Positions 1 through 11,380 of a DNA stretch of 64,000 nt are shown in pieces. Each line of letters begins with the position of its first letter. Position 1 is the stretch's first letter. Source of the DNA: Schistocerca nitens (lineage: Eukaryota > Arthropoda > Insecta > Orthoptera > Acrididae); contig NC_064615.1 in assembly GCF_023898315.1 (NCBI RefSeq), positions 732,017,450-732,081,449 of the forward strand, in the 5' to 3' direction. Made by a program: the position numbers and the translations under genes. Below the pieces are notes generated by a model. The model was given only the letters and a program-made list of their open reading frames with translations. It ran no database searches and was not told the origin of the DNA.

Positions 1-475
1 TAGCCGAACTGTCACTCGGCGAAGTGAAAGGAATATGTTTGTTAAGGGAGGGGTAAAACACAGTATTTTGCACAAAATCTAGTGACAACTGATAGTGCTT
101 GAGGAAATCAATTCCGAGAATAGGTTCTTCAATTGTTGACACTAGAAACGTCCACTCCAGCTTGCACTCGGGCGAAAGTTTCACTGTATACAAAGTGGAA
201 CCCGAACATTGTAGGGTAGACAAGTTCACTGCACGAAATACTGTTTTGTGTGGTTGCACTTTATTGGTTGCTAGGTGAACCAGCAGCAAAGAGACGTCTG
301 CGCCAGTGTCTACCAGAAAACATACACCTGATCGTAAATCGCGAACATAGACTCGACCACACGTACTGTTATTGTCCGAAACTGAGTGCAATGTGGGATG
401 GTGCCCGTTGTTTACATCGCAGGAGGTGGCACCGTAGCCTACCTGTGGTTGGAGTTTGGGTAAGAACACGGTGAC
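1..475 (-). pseudogene. Ty3/Gypsy aspartic protease, start of pol
   Basis: On the minus strand this reads as the retropepsin that opens the pol region of a Ty3/Gypsy retrotransposon; it would cut the Gag-Pol polyprotein inside the virus-like particle. The active-site motif LVDTGADVSLL is visible, with the DTG triplet at 302-310. About 60 residues later comes the C-terminal family motif ILGIDFLKHY at about 91-121. The frame stays open to the left edge, so reverse transcriptase and integrase presumably lie outside the window. The frame is offset from the gag zinc-knuckle frame, either a normal gag-pol frameshift or decay. Family assignment is solid; activity cannot be judged. Confidence 0.85.
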
Positions 476-2116
476 TGGCATTTGCGAGCTTGCTCCCCGA
501 ATCTCGCGTGGAACAAACAGTAAGGTTGGGCGGGCCTGTGCTCCTGTGGGTAGCTGCTAGGTGACGGAGTATGCACCCCAGTCTTCCACAGAGGCCGATG
601 CACTGTCGTTGCAGGGAGTTGAAGGTGCAGGCAGGGCGGCTAGTTTAACAAACCTGTTATTAGCAACACCAGACATGGGCGTGGCGTCAGAAAGCATCTT
701 AGTGCGGTCACGTCCAGAATGCAGTGCACGGAGCTCACGTTGCCTGGCGGAGTATGCTCTGTCGGCGGCGTGTAAATGTTCATTTACTGGCCTATCTTCA
801 TACGCAGAGATTGCAGTCTGGACAGGCAAAGGCAGCTTTTCAGTCCAGATTTCTGCAAGCGTGTCATCAGGCATAACTTGCTCATCGATGAGAAGACGGA
901 TGCACTCCCACAGCTGGGACGGAAACCTGTCGCCGAGACGCTCTTCGTAGATGAGCTTTCGCACATTTTCTCTCCTGGTTTTAGAGACGCGCTCCAGTAT
1001 TGTCTGTTTCGCCACAGCATACTTCCCTGCTAGGGGGGGGGGGGGCGGGGGAGGGTGCTTTGACCAGATCGTAAATTAAATTGACGCGGTTGTGAAGATG
1101 GTTCATGAGGCAGGCGAAGCGTGCGTCGTCGTCCAAAGCACAGACATTGAACGTTTGCTCAACCAGGTTAAACCAGAACTCCAGGTGAGCGGGTTTGAAG
1201 TCTGGTAATTTCGGCAGATTCGGCACTGCAGTCACTGCGGAAGTGCGCCTATTACTTCGGACGGAAGTAGAGCATGCAGAAGATTGTGTGTCCGAATTAT
1301 TGGCGTCCTGTAATGCGGGAATTGCGAAATTCGCTTGACGCTGGGGGGGGGGGGGGGGGGCAGCTGAGAAGCGACAGACGCTCGAACGGTGTGAGGATCG
1401 TAGTCAAAATGTGCATTCTCATTGATGTGGTAGCTCGGAGAGAAGCCACAAGTGCTTAAGTACACCGGTGAATGTTCGTTATGCACACAGTATTCACTCG
1501 ACCGTGAGTGGTGGGGCTGGTTGTAGATATCGGAGTAATTACTGTTCAGCACAGAATTGTTGACCTGATTAGAAGCAACACAAGGATCCCACACACGTCC
1601 ACTAGGATGCACACTCGGTGTGATATATGCTGTTTGGTGAGCATTGAGCACCTGTTGACTAGCCAGCGCGGAAGGATACACACGTGGCGGGAGCTGATTC
1701 GAGTTTGAATTTACTACTGGATTTTCCAAAGTAGCAAAACCTCGCTCGATACCACAACCTGTATTGAATTGTGTGTTCGACACAGGAGTAGGAATGTTCC
1801 GACCAACACTCTGTGGAGAACATGTGGGAAGGTCCAGGCTAACAAAGCCAGAGTCCACGACCGTTGGCGGTTGGAAGAAACTGGCGGCACTCGATGAATT
1901 CCACTGCATGTTCTGGCTGAAGGATTCCGAAGATTCTTGCGGCATGTCCACTATGATGGCAGGAGTGCTGGAGAGATGTTGCTGGAATCCAGGCGGCGGT
2001 GAATGCTGAAAGGCCATTGTCTGGAACTGAACAAAGGCCCTCGCGATCACGGAGAAATCCGATGTGGTAGGCGCGTAAATAACCTTCGGGCGGTAACTCG
2101 GACGCGTATTACACAA
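466..2116 (-). pseudogene. Ty3/Gypsy gag, frameshifted
   Basis: Gag of the same minus-strand element. The first frame (2116-1232) starts just after the primer-binding site and is rich in P, S, N and Q. The second (1235-981) has the arthropod Gypsy Gag motif LPKLPDFKPAHLEFWFNLVE, which resembles DUF7041. The third (1015-557) continues with VRKLIYEERLGDRFPSQLWE, typical of the Gag core. A fourth frame at 466-519 gives a zinc-knuckle-like CLFHARFGEQARKCQSPC. These pieces belong to one protein but lie in different frames. One break coincides with a 13-G run at 1033-1045, and an 18-G run at 1343-1360 encodes a proline tract. The copy is probably dead unless the runs are sequencing errors. Confidence 0.8.
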
Positions 2117-2120
2117 AAAC

Positions 2121-2130
2121 GGGGTTACCA
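2121..2130 (-). promoter_or_regulatory. Primer-binding site of the left Gypsy element
   Basis: The minus strand reads TGGTAACCCCG immediately inside the LTR. A TGG start and the resemblance to the TGGTGACCCCG leader of many arthropod Gypsy elements mark it as the tRNA primer-binding site. The matching tRNA was not determined. Confidence 0.6.
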
Positions 2131-2131
2131 G

Positions 2132-2330
2132 TGAGGGAATATAGTATAGTTGTAGGTAAACAACTAGAATTCTCTCATATACAGATTTATTCTCACTTAG
2201 CTTCTACTCAGATACAAGTCCGGAGGCTAACTGCCGTTAGCGTCCAACATCCTGCCCCAAAGCCCTCTCCTCAAAGATAGCACACTTGCGCACAGAACAA
2301 ATATCGATATTTATGGCACTCTACGCCACA
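2132..2330 (-). mobile_element. 5' LTR of the left Gypsy element
   Basis: Read on the minus strand, the segment starts TGTGGCG at 2330 and ends in CA at 2132, one base before the primer-binding site, giving a 199-bp LTR. A polyadenylation signal AATAAA lies at 2191-2186 (minus), where an R/U5 signal would be expected. The ends are inferred because the partner LTR is outside the window. Its outer end sits next to the 5S-like head of the neighbouring SINE. Confidence 0.6.
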
Positions 2331-2653
2331 ATGGCAACAGCCTTGCTGCAGTGGATACACTGGTTCCCGTGAGATCACCGAAGTTAAGCGCTGTCGGGCG
2401 TGGTCGGCATTTGGATAGGTGACCATCCAGGCCGCCATGCACTGTTGCCATTTTTTGGGGTGCACTCAGCCTCGTGATGCCAATTGAGGAGCTACTTGAC
2501 CAAATAGTAGTGGCTTTGGTCAAGAATACCATCTTATGACCGGGAGAGCAGTGCGCTGATGCCACGCCCCTCCTATCCGCACCCTCCACCGAGGATGACA
2601 CAGTGGTCGGATGGTCCCGTTAGACCACTTGTGGCCTGAAGACGGAGTGCTTT
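2331..2653 (+). mobile_element. SINE with a 5S rRNA-derived head (SINE3-like)
   Basis: The first 119 bases (2332-2450) are clearly 5S rRNA-like: the core GATCACCGAAGTTAAGCG and the downstream GGATAGGTGACC (C-box region) match insect 5S genes, and the closing helix TGGCAACAG (2332-2340) pairs with CTGTTGCCA (2442-2450). A T6 run follows at 2451-2456. The sequence then continues into a body of about 200 bp (TGCACTCAGCCTCGTGATGC to GGCCTGAAGACGGAGTGC) that does not belong to 5S genes, so this is a 5S-headed SINE rather than a ribosomal gene. The body is shared with the tRNA-headed SINE at 36.4 kb. No clear TSD was found. Confidence 0.8.
2451..2456 (+). terminator. T6 Pol III-type terminator after the 5S-like head
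   Basis: Six T residues directly follow the closed 5S helix. They should stop Pol III before the SINE body, so this copy may express only the 5S-like part. Confidence 0.45.
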
Positions 2654-3694
2654 ATGATGGCAACATAACCATGAATGGATGAAGAATTGAACAACATACC
2701 ACATGCAGATGTTGTAGGCTACTTGATTAGGTGGAGAGTTAGGTGTCTTACAGCTTGTCGCCATCCAACTGTGCTTGCTCCACACACAAGTAGTGGCACA
2801 TGTCTCCCTACATGGTATGGGGAGACACCTGCACCCATGAGCAGACAATTCAGAGGCAAGTGTGACCTTGCACTGGTCATGTGCGTCATTGCCTCTTCAT
2901 GCAATGGCTGCAAGCATCAAGTATGGAGAGAAAGTCACACAGTTGTAAACACACCTTAGGGCTGTGTCAAACAGAAAATGCTCTCTCTCTGCACTCAGAA
3001 TGCCCTGTTGCCTGCTGCAGTTGGCTGTGTTCCAATAGAGTGCAGGCAGGACACAGTGATCCATTTGACAAATGGCACTCATTGGGAGTGAGTCAGCTGC
3101 TGTCCAGTAAACATATGTGGCAGTTCTTATGATGATCTTCTGTTACGTCAAGTTGCACTCACTTTGCACAAACGGAAGAATTGGAAATATGAGATTAACA
3201 CTAAATGACAGAATGACAGAGAATTTAACCATCTTTGCGAGAAACTGTATTCTTTTGAAAATAATTTCTTCAGGTATTATATCACAAACAACTGGAAATG
3301 TTACACAAGCTCATTTAACAGCATATCTCAAAAACTGAAATGAACCAGAGGAAGAAAATAGTTTCAGAGGAAAGATTGGTCAAGTTGTTTGAGGCAAGGA
3401 TATTATTTATGGATTATTTGATTCTTCTATTGCTGCTTTGTAAAACATTATTTATGACAGAGCATTGATTGTGGTAGGAACCATTTACTTAATTTTATTA
3501 TTCAGTGTAATTATATATTTTCAAAAAAAAAAAAAGAAAAAAAAGAAATAATAATAATAAAACATGTAACTATACAAATAAAATATAAATTTAAAAATAT
3601 TGTCAACACTGTGTACAAAGAAGTCTGAGTTGCAGGTCAATCATCAATTGTCTGGATTGAGACAAACTTAATTGCCTTCTCATGTATTTCCCTG
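2654..3694 (+). other. Unassigned interval
   Basis: No coding or repeat family was recognised. Short frames on both strands show no motifs. An A-rich tract with AAT triplets at 3522-3561 looks like the tail of an old retroposed element. Confidence 0.4.
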
Positions 3695-4671
3695 ATGCTA
3701 GAAAAGTCATCAGAAGAAGACCCTGGTTTGGAAGAAGCCCCTTGTTCTAAAATTGTACTGGTGACTTCTTTTTATGATGTAGTACCAGCACTACATTGTG
3801 ACACCACTGATCTGGATGATGCAAGGACTGTGGGGGACGGTAATGAACTCCTGTGTAATCCTGATAAAACACAAGAACTAATTCTGGGTTTAACTACAGC
3901 TGTTGAAAGCAAATCAATAAAATTGTTAGGATTCCACATTGATTCAAAATTAAATTGGGAGGAACACATTGGCCATATCTGCAAGAGAATGGCCAGAGTG
4001 TGTTATCTCATCTGGAGACTGACAGATGTAGTCACTGATGAGTATCTAAAGGTGGTATATTTTGGCCTCTTTCAGTCACACATTATTTCCTACGGCATAT
4101 TGTTATGGGGACATTCTTGCTTTGTCAGTGAAATTCTGAAAATTAAAAAAAAAGTAATCAGAATAATGAGCAAAGTTAAGCCCAAGGAACACTGCCGCCC
4201 CCTCTTTATCAAGCACATGATATTAACTGTGGTGAATCTATACATCTACACAGCACTGCTTTATGTCAAAAGCAACTTAAATGAGTTCGAGACAAGAGAG
4301 AACATACATCCCCACAACACCAGAGGCAAACTGGACTTCGACATACCAAGACACAGACTCACAAAGACTGCAAACTCACACAAAATAATGAGTTTAAAAC
4401 TCTTCAACAAACTTCTAGCATCTGCTCGGTCAATGACCAGTAATATTTTCAAACGTAAGGTTTATGACTGGTTACTCAAACACCCATTTTATAAGATAAG
4501 AGAATATTTTGAAGTAATCATTGACATTAGTATATAAGAATATTCCTAAAAGAAAAGGAATTAAATTGTAAAAACATTACTGTAAAGTTATTATTAATTG
4601 TATATTTAATGTTGAGACCTATTCCGCTGTAAGTGGTCAATGGTGAATAAACTGAATACTGAATACTGAAT
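3695..4671 (+). pseudogene. CR1/L2-like LINE, 5'-truncated 3' end
   Basis: An open frame of 280 codons (3695-4537) ends in the C-terminal region of a non-LTR reverse transcriptase. From about 3841 it shows NPDKTQ and LLGFHIDSKLNWEEHI, then SYGILLWGHS, a basic IKKKVIRIM stretch and the HNTRGK motif near the end. These follow the catalytic core in CR1, L2 and Jockey-type elements; the FADD core itself is absent, as expected from 5' truncation. The 3' end carries short repeats of ACTGAAT at about 4650-4671, which resembles a CR1/L2-type tail. The first 50 or so codons do not look like LINE protein and may be flanking sequence read through. A relative of the same type lies at 43.7-45.1 kb. Confidence 0.75.
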
Positions 4672-4812
4672 GTGGTGGTGTTTCATAGTTTAATATCACA
4701 AGTTCAATGTCTCCAAATATTGTGCCAGCTGGATTTTTAAGTGAGTTTGTGTTCGAGCTGGGAATGTCTTGAATAAGTATGCACAATATAAAAAATAATT
4801 ACTGTCTCTGGT

Positions 4813-5790
4813 GTGTTGATAATTTGTGATTGCAGCCACATCTTCATTTTATTTCTTTTATTTTTGGCCGTTTTGCCAGATGAACTGACATTATGGTCTC
4901 AATTATGCTCTGTTCCCTTTGATTCCCATCGTCAGAAAATGGTTCCTCTGACTCTTCAACATTTTATGATGTATGATGTGCCGAGAGTGTGTTGAGAAGA
5001 TATTCCAAATGACCTGCCCATGGGAAATTCTGATACTTCTTGGATGAACCTGTGCCTCCCTTTATGTATTTTATGTATTTGCTGTAGGGGTCTCATAGAT
5101 TATTGTGGTTTACTCAGACAGCATCATCTGTCAGTAAAGCCATATTCAAATTATTTTACCAATATTGGGCCACCAGTGAGTCACACCACACATCAGTATT
5201 TAATAGTGCATGGGAAGGACAGCTGTCTTCAGCTTAGTCAGATATGTATGTCAAGAACTGCACATTATTTTACAACCACTGTATTTACTTATCTCAACCA
5301 GCAGAAGAAATCTGTAAGGAAATTGAGATGGGATTCATGGAACAGTAGCAATTTCCTAACTGCACTGGCAGCATACATGGAAAGCATGTTAGAATGACAT
5401 GTTCTAAAAACAGTGGCTCAAATTATTTTTGTTACAAAAACTTGTTTTTAGTTGTCCTTCTTGGAGTCATTGATCATGATTATGGCTCCATTGTTATTGA
5501 TGTGGGCAGAGAAGGTGACAGCATGAGTTTTGAAAACTCTACATTTTTCTGTGAATTCACATAAGGCAAATGTATTCTGCCTCTGGAAGCATTGCCAGAG
5601 ACAATGATGCCCATCCCTCACATGGTGACAGGTGATGAAATGTTTAACTTACAAACATATCTGATGATCTCTTTACCCAAAACAGCGTTCATGGAAGACC
5701 CTTCAAAAGCAATTTTCAATAAACAAATATGCTGGGACCATTGTATGGTGGAAAATGCCTTTGGTATACTACCTTAAGAGTGATGAGTCT
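4813..5790 (+). pseudogene. PIF/Harbinger transposase relic
   Basis: Fragments in two frames together read as a DDE_Tnp_4 (HARBI1-type) transposase. After a frameshift near 5370 comes NCTGSIHGKH, then GSNYFCYKNLFLVVLLGVID, IDVGREGD and finally GDEMFNLQTYLM with VENAFGIL at about 5752-5775. In intact relatives the first motif reads GA(I/L)DGKH with a catalytic Asp; here that position is His. The Glu of the VENAFG motif is retained. A stop interrupts the sequence near 5562. The segment before about 5200 is assigned only by position. No terminal repeats were found. Confidence 0.75.
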
Positions 5791-5997
5791 TTTTAAAGCC
5801 TACAGACTTACAATTGATAGTGCGCAAGCTGTTCCAAAAGTGACATGTTTGTAGCTTAAATTGTACTACAGTGTCACCAGTAGTTTGCAGAAGCACATCA
5901 TTATTTTAACTGAACTATATTTTACACTTCAATATTCATCTGGTACTGATAATGCAATTGCCCATTTATTTATAAGCAAATAAAAAATCAATATAAT

Positions 5998-6271
5998 AGA
6001 GGGAAACATTCCACGTGGGAAAAATATATTTAAAAACAAAGATGATGTAACTTACCATACGAAAGTGCTGGCAGGTCGATAGAAACACAAACAGACACAT
6101 ACATACACACAAAATTCAAGCTTTCGCAACAAACTGTTGCCTCATCAGGAAAGAGGGAAGGAGAGGGACAGACAAAAGGAAGTGGGTTTTAAGGGAGAGG
6201 GTAAGGAGTCATTCCAATCCCGGGAGCAGAAAGACTTACCTTAGGGGGAAAAAAGGACGGGTATACACTCA

Positions 6272-6320
<49 letters not shown>

Positions 6321-6648
6321 CCATCCACACATATACAGACACAAGCAGACATATTTGTCTTTAAATATGTCTGCTTGTATCTGTATATGTGTGGATGGAT
6401 ATGTGTGTGTGTGCGCGCGAGTGTATACCCGTCCTTTTTTCCCCCTAAGGCAAGTCTTTCCGCTCCCGGGATTGGAATGACTCCTTACCCTCTCCCTTAA
6501 AACCCACTTCCTTTCGTCTTTCCCTCTCCTTCCCTCTTTCCTGATGAGGCAACAGTTTGTTGTGAAAGCTTCAATTTTGTGTGTATGTATGTGTCTGTTT
6601 GTGTTTCTATCGACCTGCCAGCGCTTTCGTATGGTACGTCACATCATC
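5998..6648. mobile_element. Long-hairpin MITE (foldback element)
   Basis: The left arm (about 6041-6356) and right arm (about 6362-6648) are reverse complements over roughly 300 bp, closed by a loop of a few bases near 6357-6361. Only scattered mismatches and unequal CA/TG runs separate them. The left arm extends outward to AGAGGGAAACATTCC near 6001. The mirror of that outer part is missing on the right, so the right terminus is truncated. No coding capacity is visible. The short left-arm frames are repeat reads. Mobilisation would depend on a transposase elsewhere, and its superfamily is unknown. Confidence 0.85.
6270..6317. repeat. (CA)n microsatellite in the left arm of the hairpin
   Basis: A CA/CG-CA run of about 48 bp. 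The matching TG run in the right arm (about 6400-6420) is much shorter, so the repeat length changed after the inverted duplication formed. Confidence 0.9.
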
Positions 6649-7977
6649 AAAGAAAACATCTGTTTGATATACACTTGCATTAATTTTCTTCCTTGTTGCT
6701 GTCTTCTCCATCAAATTTTTGCAATCACAGTGTCATATATTGTAGACAAAATACATTTGCATGCATCAACTCAATCAGCCATTCTGTTTCTGCTGCCATC
6801 TTGGGCTCACTTGCCCGCTATGGATTTTGTAGGAAATCACAACCTGATTGCCAGGTGGATGCCAAAGACAAGAATGGCCTAGAGCAGGCACTTATCACCT
6901 ATTTCACTGGGACAATGCTGTAGCATAGTGTACAACACAGGATCTGTGGTGGGTGCCTGTGCAAGTTTCGTGGTCCATGTTGGACAGAGCCTGAAGCACT
7001 CGTACATGGAAGACATTATACTGATGGACAAGTAGTAAAATACAAAGACACACTCAATGGCAGCATTTTGACGCCTCCAAAATTTTGCTGCCTGTGCAGC
7101 TGCACTTGTTGCACCAGCTTAAATATGGTCCTGCTCATAATGAGAAATATTAATGACTGACAATTTTCTTTAAAACTGTGATCCGCAGAGAGTTAGAATG
7201 TATAAAGACACGGAGCTGAGATTGTTACGGAAATGTAACAAGTCAATTGTGATTAGTAGCCTGAGTTGTGTAATCTATGTACAAAGTTAATGTAAAAAGC
7301 TGGTTATTGTGATGTCTTCTGCAAGCAATATATATGCAAATAATTCATGTTTAAGTCAACCATGTTGTTTTAGTTACTGAACAATCTGATTAAAAATCCA
7401 AACAGTTTCATAGAGATATGTAAAGATTTCAGTGTTACCAAGGAACTGTAGTCCTTAAACCAATTAGTTAACTTACATACAGTGCCCATTGTGTTACAGT
7501 GAAAGAACTCATAAATAAAAAACTGCTTGAAGTAGTCATGACCATGACATACACATGGCACAGTTATCTAAAATCACTAGTGATAAATAATGCATGAATG
7601 AGTCACAATGGAAGAGGGAGCTACATTTGGATGACGTGTGAGGTGTGAATTCATAAATAACCTGAACTTGTGACTAACTAAGTAACTAACTAAGTAACTA
7701 TCTATTCAGAGATGAATCTGTACAAAATCCAAACTAGCTGTGACAGCACCATTTTCATCAAATAATGAAAAATCAGGAATGTCACCACCATATTGGATGA
7801 GCTTCAACCAATAGGGAAACAAGGAGATAGTCTGATGAGCAGTGACCAATGAGAGATGAGCTGAATATAAACGAAGAAGACAAGTGATTTGAGAAAAATT
7901 ATTAATTGCAACAGTAGCCAACCCAGAAGAAATTGAAGGTAAAAATGTTTCTGTTATTAATTGTTATTTTTAATATT
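6649..7977 (+). other. Unassigned AT-rich interval
   Basis: No recognisable gene. A short tandem repeat of TAACTAAC/TAAG units lies at about 7670-7702. CCAAT and ATATAAA-like sequences at about 7845-7870 could be an old promoter or LTR, but there is no second copy in the window to test this. Confidence 0.35.
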
Positions 7978-9283
7978 TTTAGAATGGCTGACAAAGAAGT
8001 GGATGATGTTAGTGAACAGGGAATAGAAATTAATGGGAAAAAGTACTGTCTAACAGTGAGCTTTGCAATGATAGCAGATTTAAAACTTAAATAGCATCCC
8101 TCTTCTATGATAAAGTGAAATAAACAATGAAATGTCAAGAGCTTCACTTACTGTGCACTGCAGTGTTATGAGTAAGACAAATAATTATAATGTCATGGAA
8201 AGGTGTATATTAAATGTGAATTGAATGAAGAAATTCAAGGGGTGCAGGAAAAGTATGTCACTGAGAACATTAAACTATTATTAGGTTAATCACACAACAA
8301 GACTCAATAATTTATAATTTAAAGTTTGCATATGAATTTGGATGAAACTGACTGTGACAGTAGTTTAAAAGTAAAAATTAAAAGTGACATTAAAAATAAC
8401 ATTGATACTTTAGGGGTGGAAATGAAGAACAGTAACCAAGAAAGTAGAAGAAATGTCAGAATTTACATTATTATTTTAAACTAAAATTTGAATAAAAAGA
8501 TAGATTTAGGTGAACATTTATTTGGAAAATAAATAAGATTATGTAAAAGAAAATTCGGAATTGAAATTAGATGCTTTTGGTAAATAGAAAAATATGGTAT
8601 ACTATTGGAGAGAAACTGAAAATGAATGTAATAGGCAGATGGAAGAAATTGTTGTTCATCCTTGTCAGTCCAAATTAACAAAATTATGTCAAACTTGTTG
8701 TCATGATGATGGTAAAGAACTGATTTCTTATATAAAACTAACAGGTGCTGTTGATACTAATAATGTGGAAATAGTTGACAAAATTGTTAATGTTAACATT
8801 GACACATCTGATAACTGTGACAGAATGTGTGCAGGTGGTAAATGAAATTATTGACAAAATTAATGATATTGTGAATAGTTGTCAGGCTAAAGAAGTATGT
8901 AGTGATGGTGAGATTAATAATAAGGTTAATGAACACAGTTAGTTGAAAAAAATATAGATGAAACTAGAAGAGAAACTAGAAGGAAAGGGAGTAAAAATTT
9001 GGAAAAGTAAAGATTGCTGGAGCAAACAAAACTGTTGTTTAATGAACAGTACTAGATCTACTGTATGCAAAATTCTCAAAAGTAATAGCAAAGCAACTAA
9101 TGAACACATGGCAACATTCAATGTTAATACAGTGTTCAGTGGCAATGTGTTTGTAAAATGTTGACTGTCAATGATTTTAATGTACATTTTGGTGTACTTG
9201 CAATTGACTTGAATGATACAATTAGAATTTAATTCGGTGTCAATGTAGTTTTGAACAAATGTGTTGGCAGGGGGTGAACACAC
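7978..9283 (+). pseudogene. Possible decayed Gypsy-like gag/pol region
   Basis: Short open stretches rich in D, N, V and K resemble the spacer that precedes protease in the LTR element at the right of the window. Around 9000-9240 the frames contain KVKIAGANKT-like and LNDTIRI-like segments that could be a ruined retropepsin, but the DTG motif is not intact. There are many stops. The assignment is a guess from composition and order; an unrelated old repeat is equally possible. Confidence 0.25.
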
Positions 9284-9434
9284 TGCCTACTTGGTTACCA
9301 GCACCTCTGCATCCAGGTGAATTCATTCTGCTTTCTTTTGTTTGTTCCCTTCTTTAGTACAGACTGTGAAAGCAAATGTAATCATCTTCTACTATATTTA
9401 GTTTGGACATATATCAGTAATTGAATTTGTGTGT

Positions 9435-9554
9435 CAGTTGTCTAAGAGGATGGAACTATTGAAATGTCAGCTAAAATTTGTGAAAAATGACTTGTTGTGT
9501 CCTTCATATATTAGGCCATAATGTTGAAAATTGCACTGAATAACAGATCTATTT
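9435..9554 (+). repeat. 120-bp direct duplication, copy A
   Basis: This 120-bp segment recurs at 9901-10020 with one visible difference (G versus T within the CTTGTTGTG stretch). The unit has no coding motif. The copies start 466 bp apart in the same orientation. Confidence 0.95.
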
Positions 9555-9900
9555 CAGCTGAAACTAAAGAAACAATTGAGAGAAGCCCAAAACGTGAACA
9601 AAAAATTAGTGTATGTATCTGAAAATATTGTTGGAAAATCGTAAAAAACTTTAGGTATTCAAAATTGTCTGAAAATGATACTGAAAAACTAAAGTAAGTT
9701 GTAAGTATTCAAAAGCAATAGAAATCTATACAACAGCAGCAGCAGAGAAATATTTCAGGAAATAAATCCAGTGTAATTTGTTGTAAGAATGCTAAACAAA
9801 TTGTTCAATTTAATATGGAAATAAGTTCAGTTGTCGATATGAAGTCTCTTTTCAGCAACAGTTTCTCTCACAGTAGCTGTTTTAGACAAAGTAAAGAAAG

Positions 9901-10020
9901 CAGTTGTCTAAGAGGATGGAACTATTGAAATGTCAGCTAAAATTTGTGAAAAATGACTTTTTGTGTCCTTCATATATTAGGCCATAATGTTGAAAATTGC
10001 ACTGAATAACAGATCTATTT
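9901..10020 (+). repeat. 120-bp direct duplication, copy B
   Basis: Second copy of the unit at 9435-9554. Near identity implies a recent local duplication in otherwise decayed DNA, or an assembly artefact. Confidence 0.95.
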
Positions 10021-11380
10021 GCTTGTAGAAATATTTATCAAAAGAAAGGTTTGCCATAGTGTAGATCTTCAGATTGAATTAAAGATGAGTATGTGGTTTA
10101 CAGTAAAGTAATGCTGAAATTAAACTGGTGTTTTGTCTGCAGTGTAGAGGAAAGTGAGGTTTGTCAATAATATTATTGTTTGTTACTGTGAAGTTGCATT
10201 CTTTAAAGTCATTTTTGTACGTAAGGCAAAGCAAGGAACCGATGTATATTGAGGTTGTAGTAAAGAAATAATAACACAGTAATGAATTAAAGGGGCATAA
10301 AGAAGTAATGCAGTGACAAAGTATATAGTGAAATAATTGTAATAATGAGATAATATGATGTTTAAGAAATGATGACAAAGTATGTGAATCAATAAGGAAT
10401 ACGAGAAGTATTTCGTAATGCAGAAATGGTCAGGGAAGTTGTTAGGGATCCTGTCTTGGCGGTATTTATTTTTGCAATTGCACTTAGTAAGATATTAGTG
10501 CAGGGAAACTTATATCAAATATTCATATGTCAAGCCACACATTACTTTTGACATTCAGAGTAATAAACTCTTCAAACACCAGTATTAAACCAAAACTATT
10601 TATTGCACAAAAACTTATTCTTGATACCAAATGAGTAAAAGCATGTAAATTTTCTTCTCCTTTGCTTAGCACTCCAGTTACTGTCTTAATTTCCAACAGT
10701 AAGATCATTTCAGTCAACATACTAACCTCAATAACCACTTGTAAACTGCCTCTGCTCAGCTGGAGACAAACCAAATGCACCCAAAAGACAAAAATACCTT
10801 AGGAAAAATAAATGTTAAGGTGAAAAAAAAAAACCTTCCAGGTAATGAAAATTGCAATCACACAGTTACCCATCAATCATGCACTATTACTTCACTATTT
10901 TTGACAATGCATTTATCATTTAACACCTTAAAAAATACTACGCATACATGTGCATCAAATATATACACCATACAGGCAAATTTCAGTGTATCTTGATTTA
11001 AACGTACCACAGTCTAATAAACAAAAAACAAAATTAACTACAAAGCAAGACAAACTGCTATGAAACATTAATCCCATAATAATTCAGTTATACAAATCCT
11101 CTATGCAATGTGCAGAAAGTACTCAACTACTATATCTTCACAAGTGGTGATGCTTGCTATATGTGTTTACATGTTAAAGATTTCAACCACATTTGGTACA
11201 CATACTAGTTAACAAATAAGAATCGACACTGTGGAAGTTAGCACTTCCTAGCTCTCGTAGGAGTGGTTACGGGCAAGAAAGTGTTTCTACCCTGGACATG
11301 TAGGCTGCCCTTCATGACAGGCCTGTTATGCAAGTAGTATCTGCATGCCTTCCAGGTGCTACACATGCAGATTGGCATGG
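10021..11380 (+). other. Unassigned interval
   Basis: Mostly AT-rich, with no frame carrying a recognisable domain and no terminal repeats or tails. Confidence 0.4.

Noticed and set aside
2332..2450. A functional 5S rRNA gene
   Set aside because: The closing helix and boxes are good, but internal positions differ from insect 5S and the sequence runs into a SINE body that a second SINE also carries.
9435..10020. LTR pair formed by the 120-bp repeats
   Set aside because: The units are too short, lack TG...CA ends and enclose only about 350 bp with no primer site.
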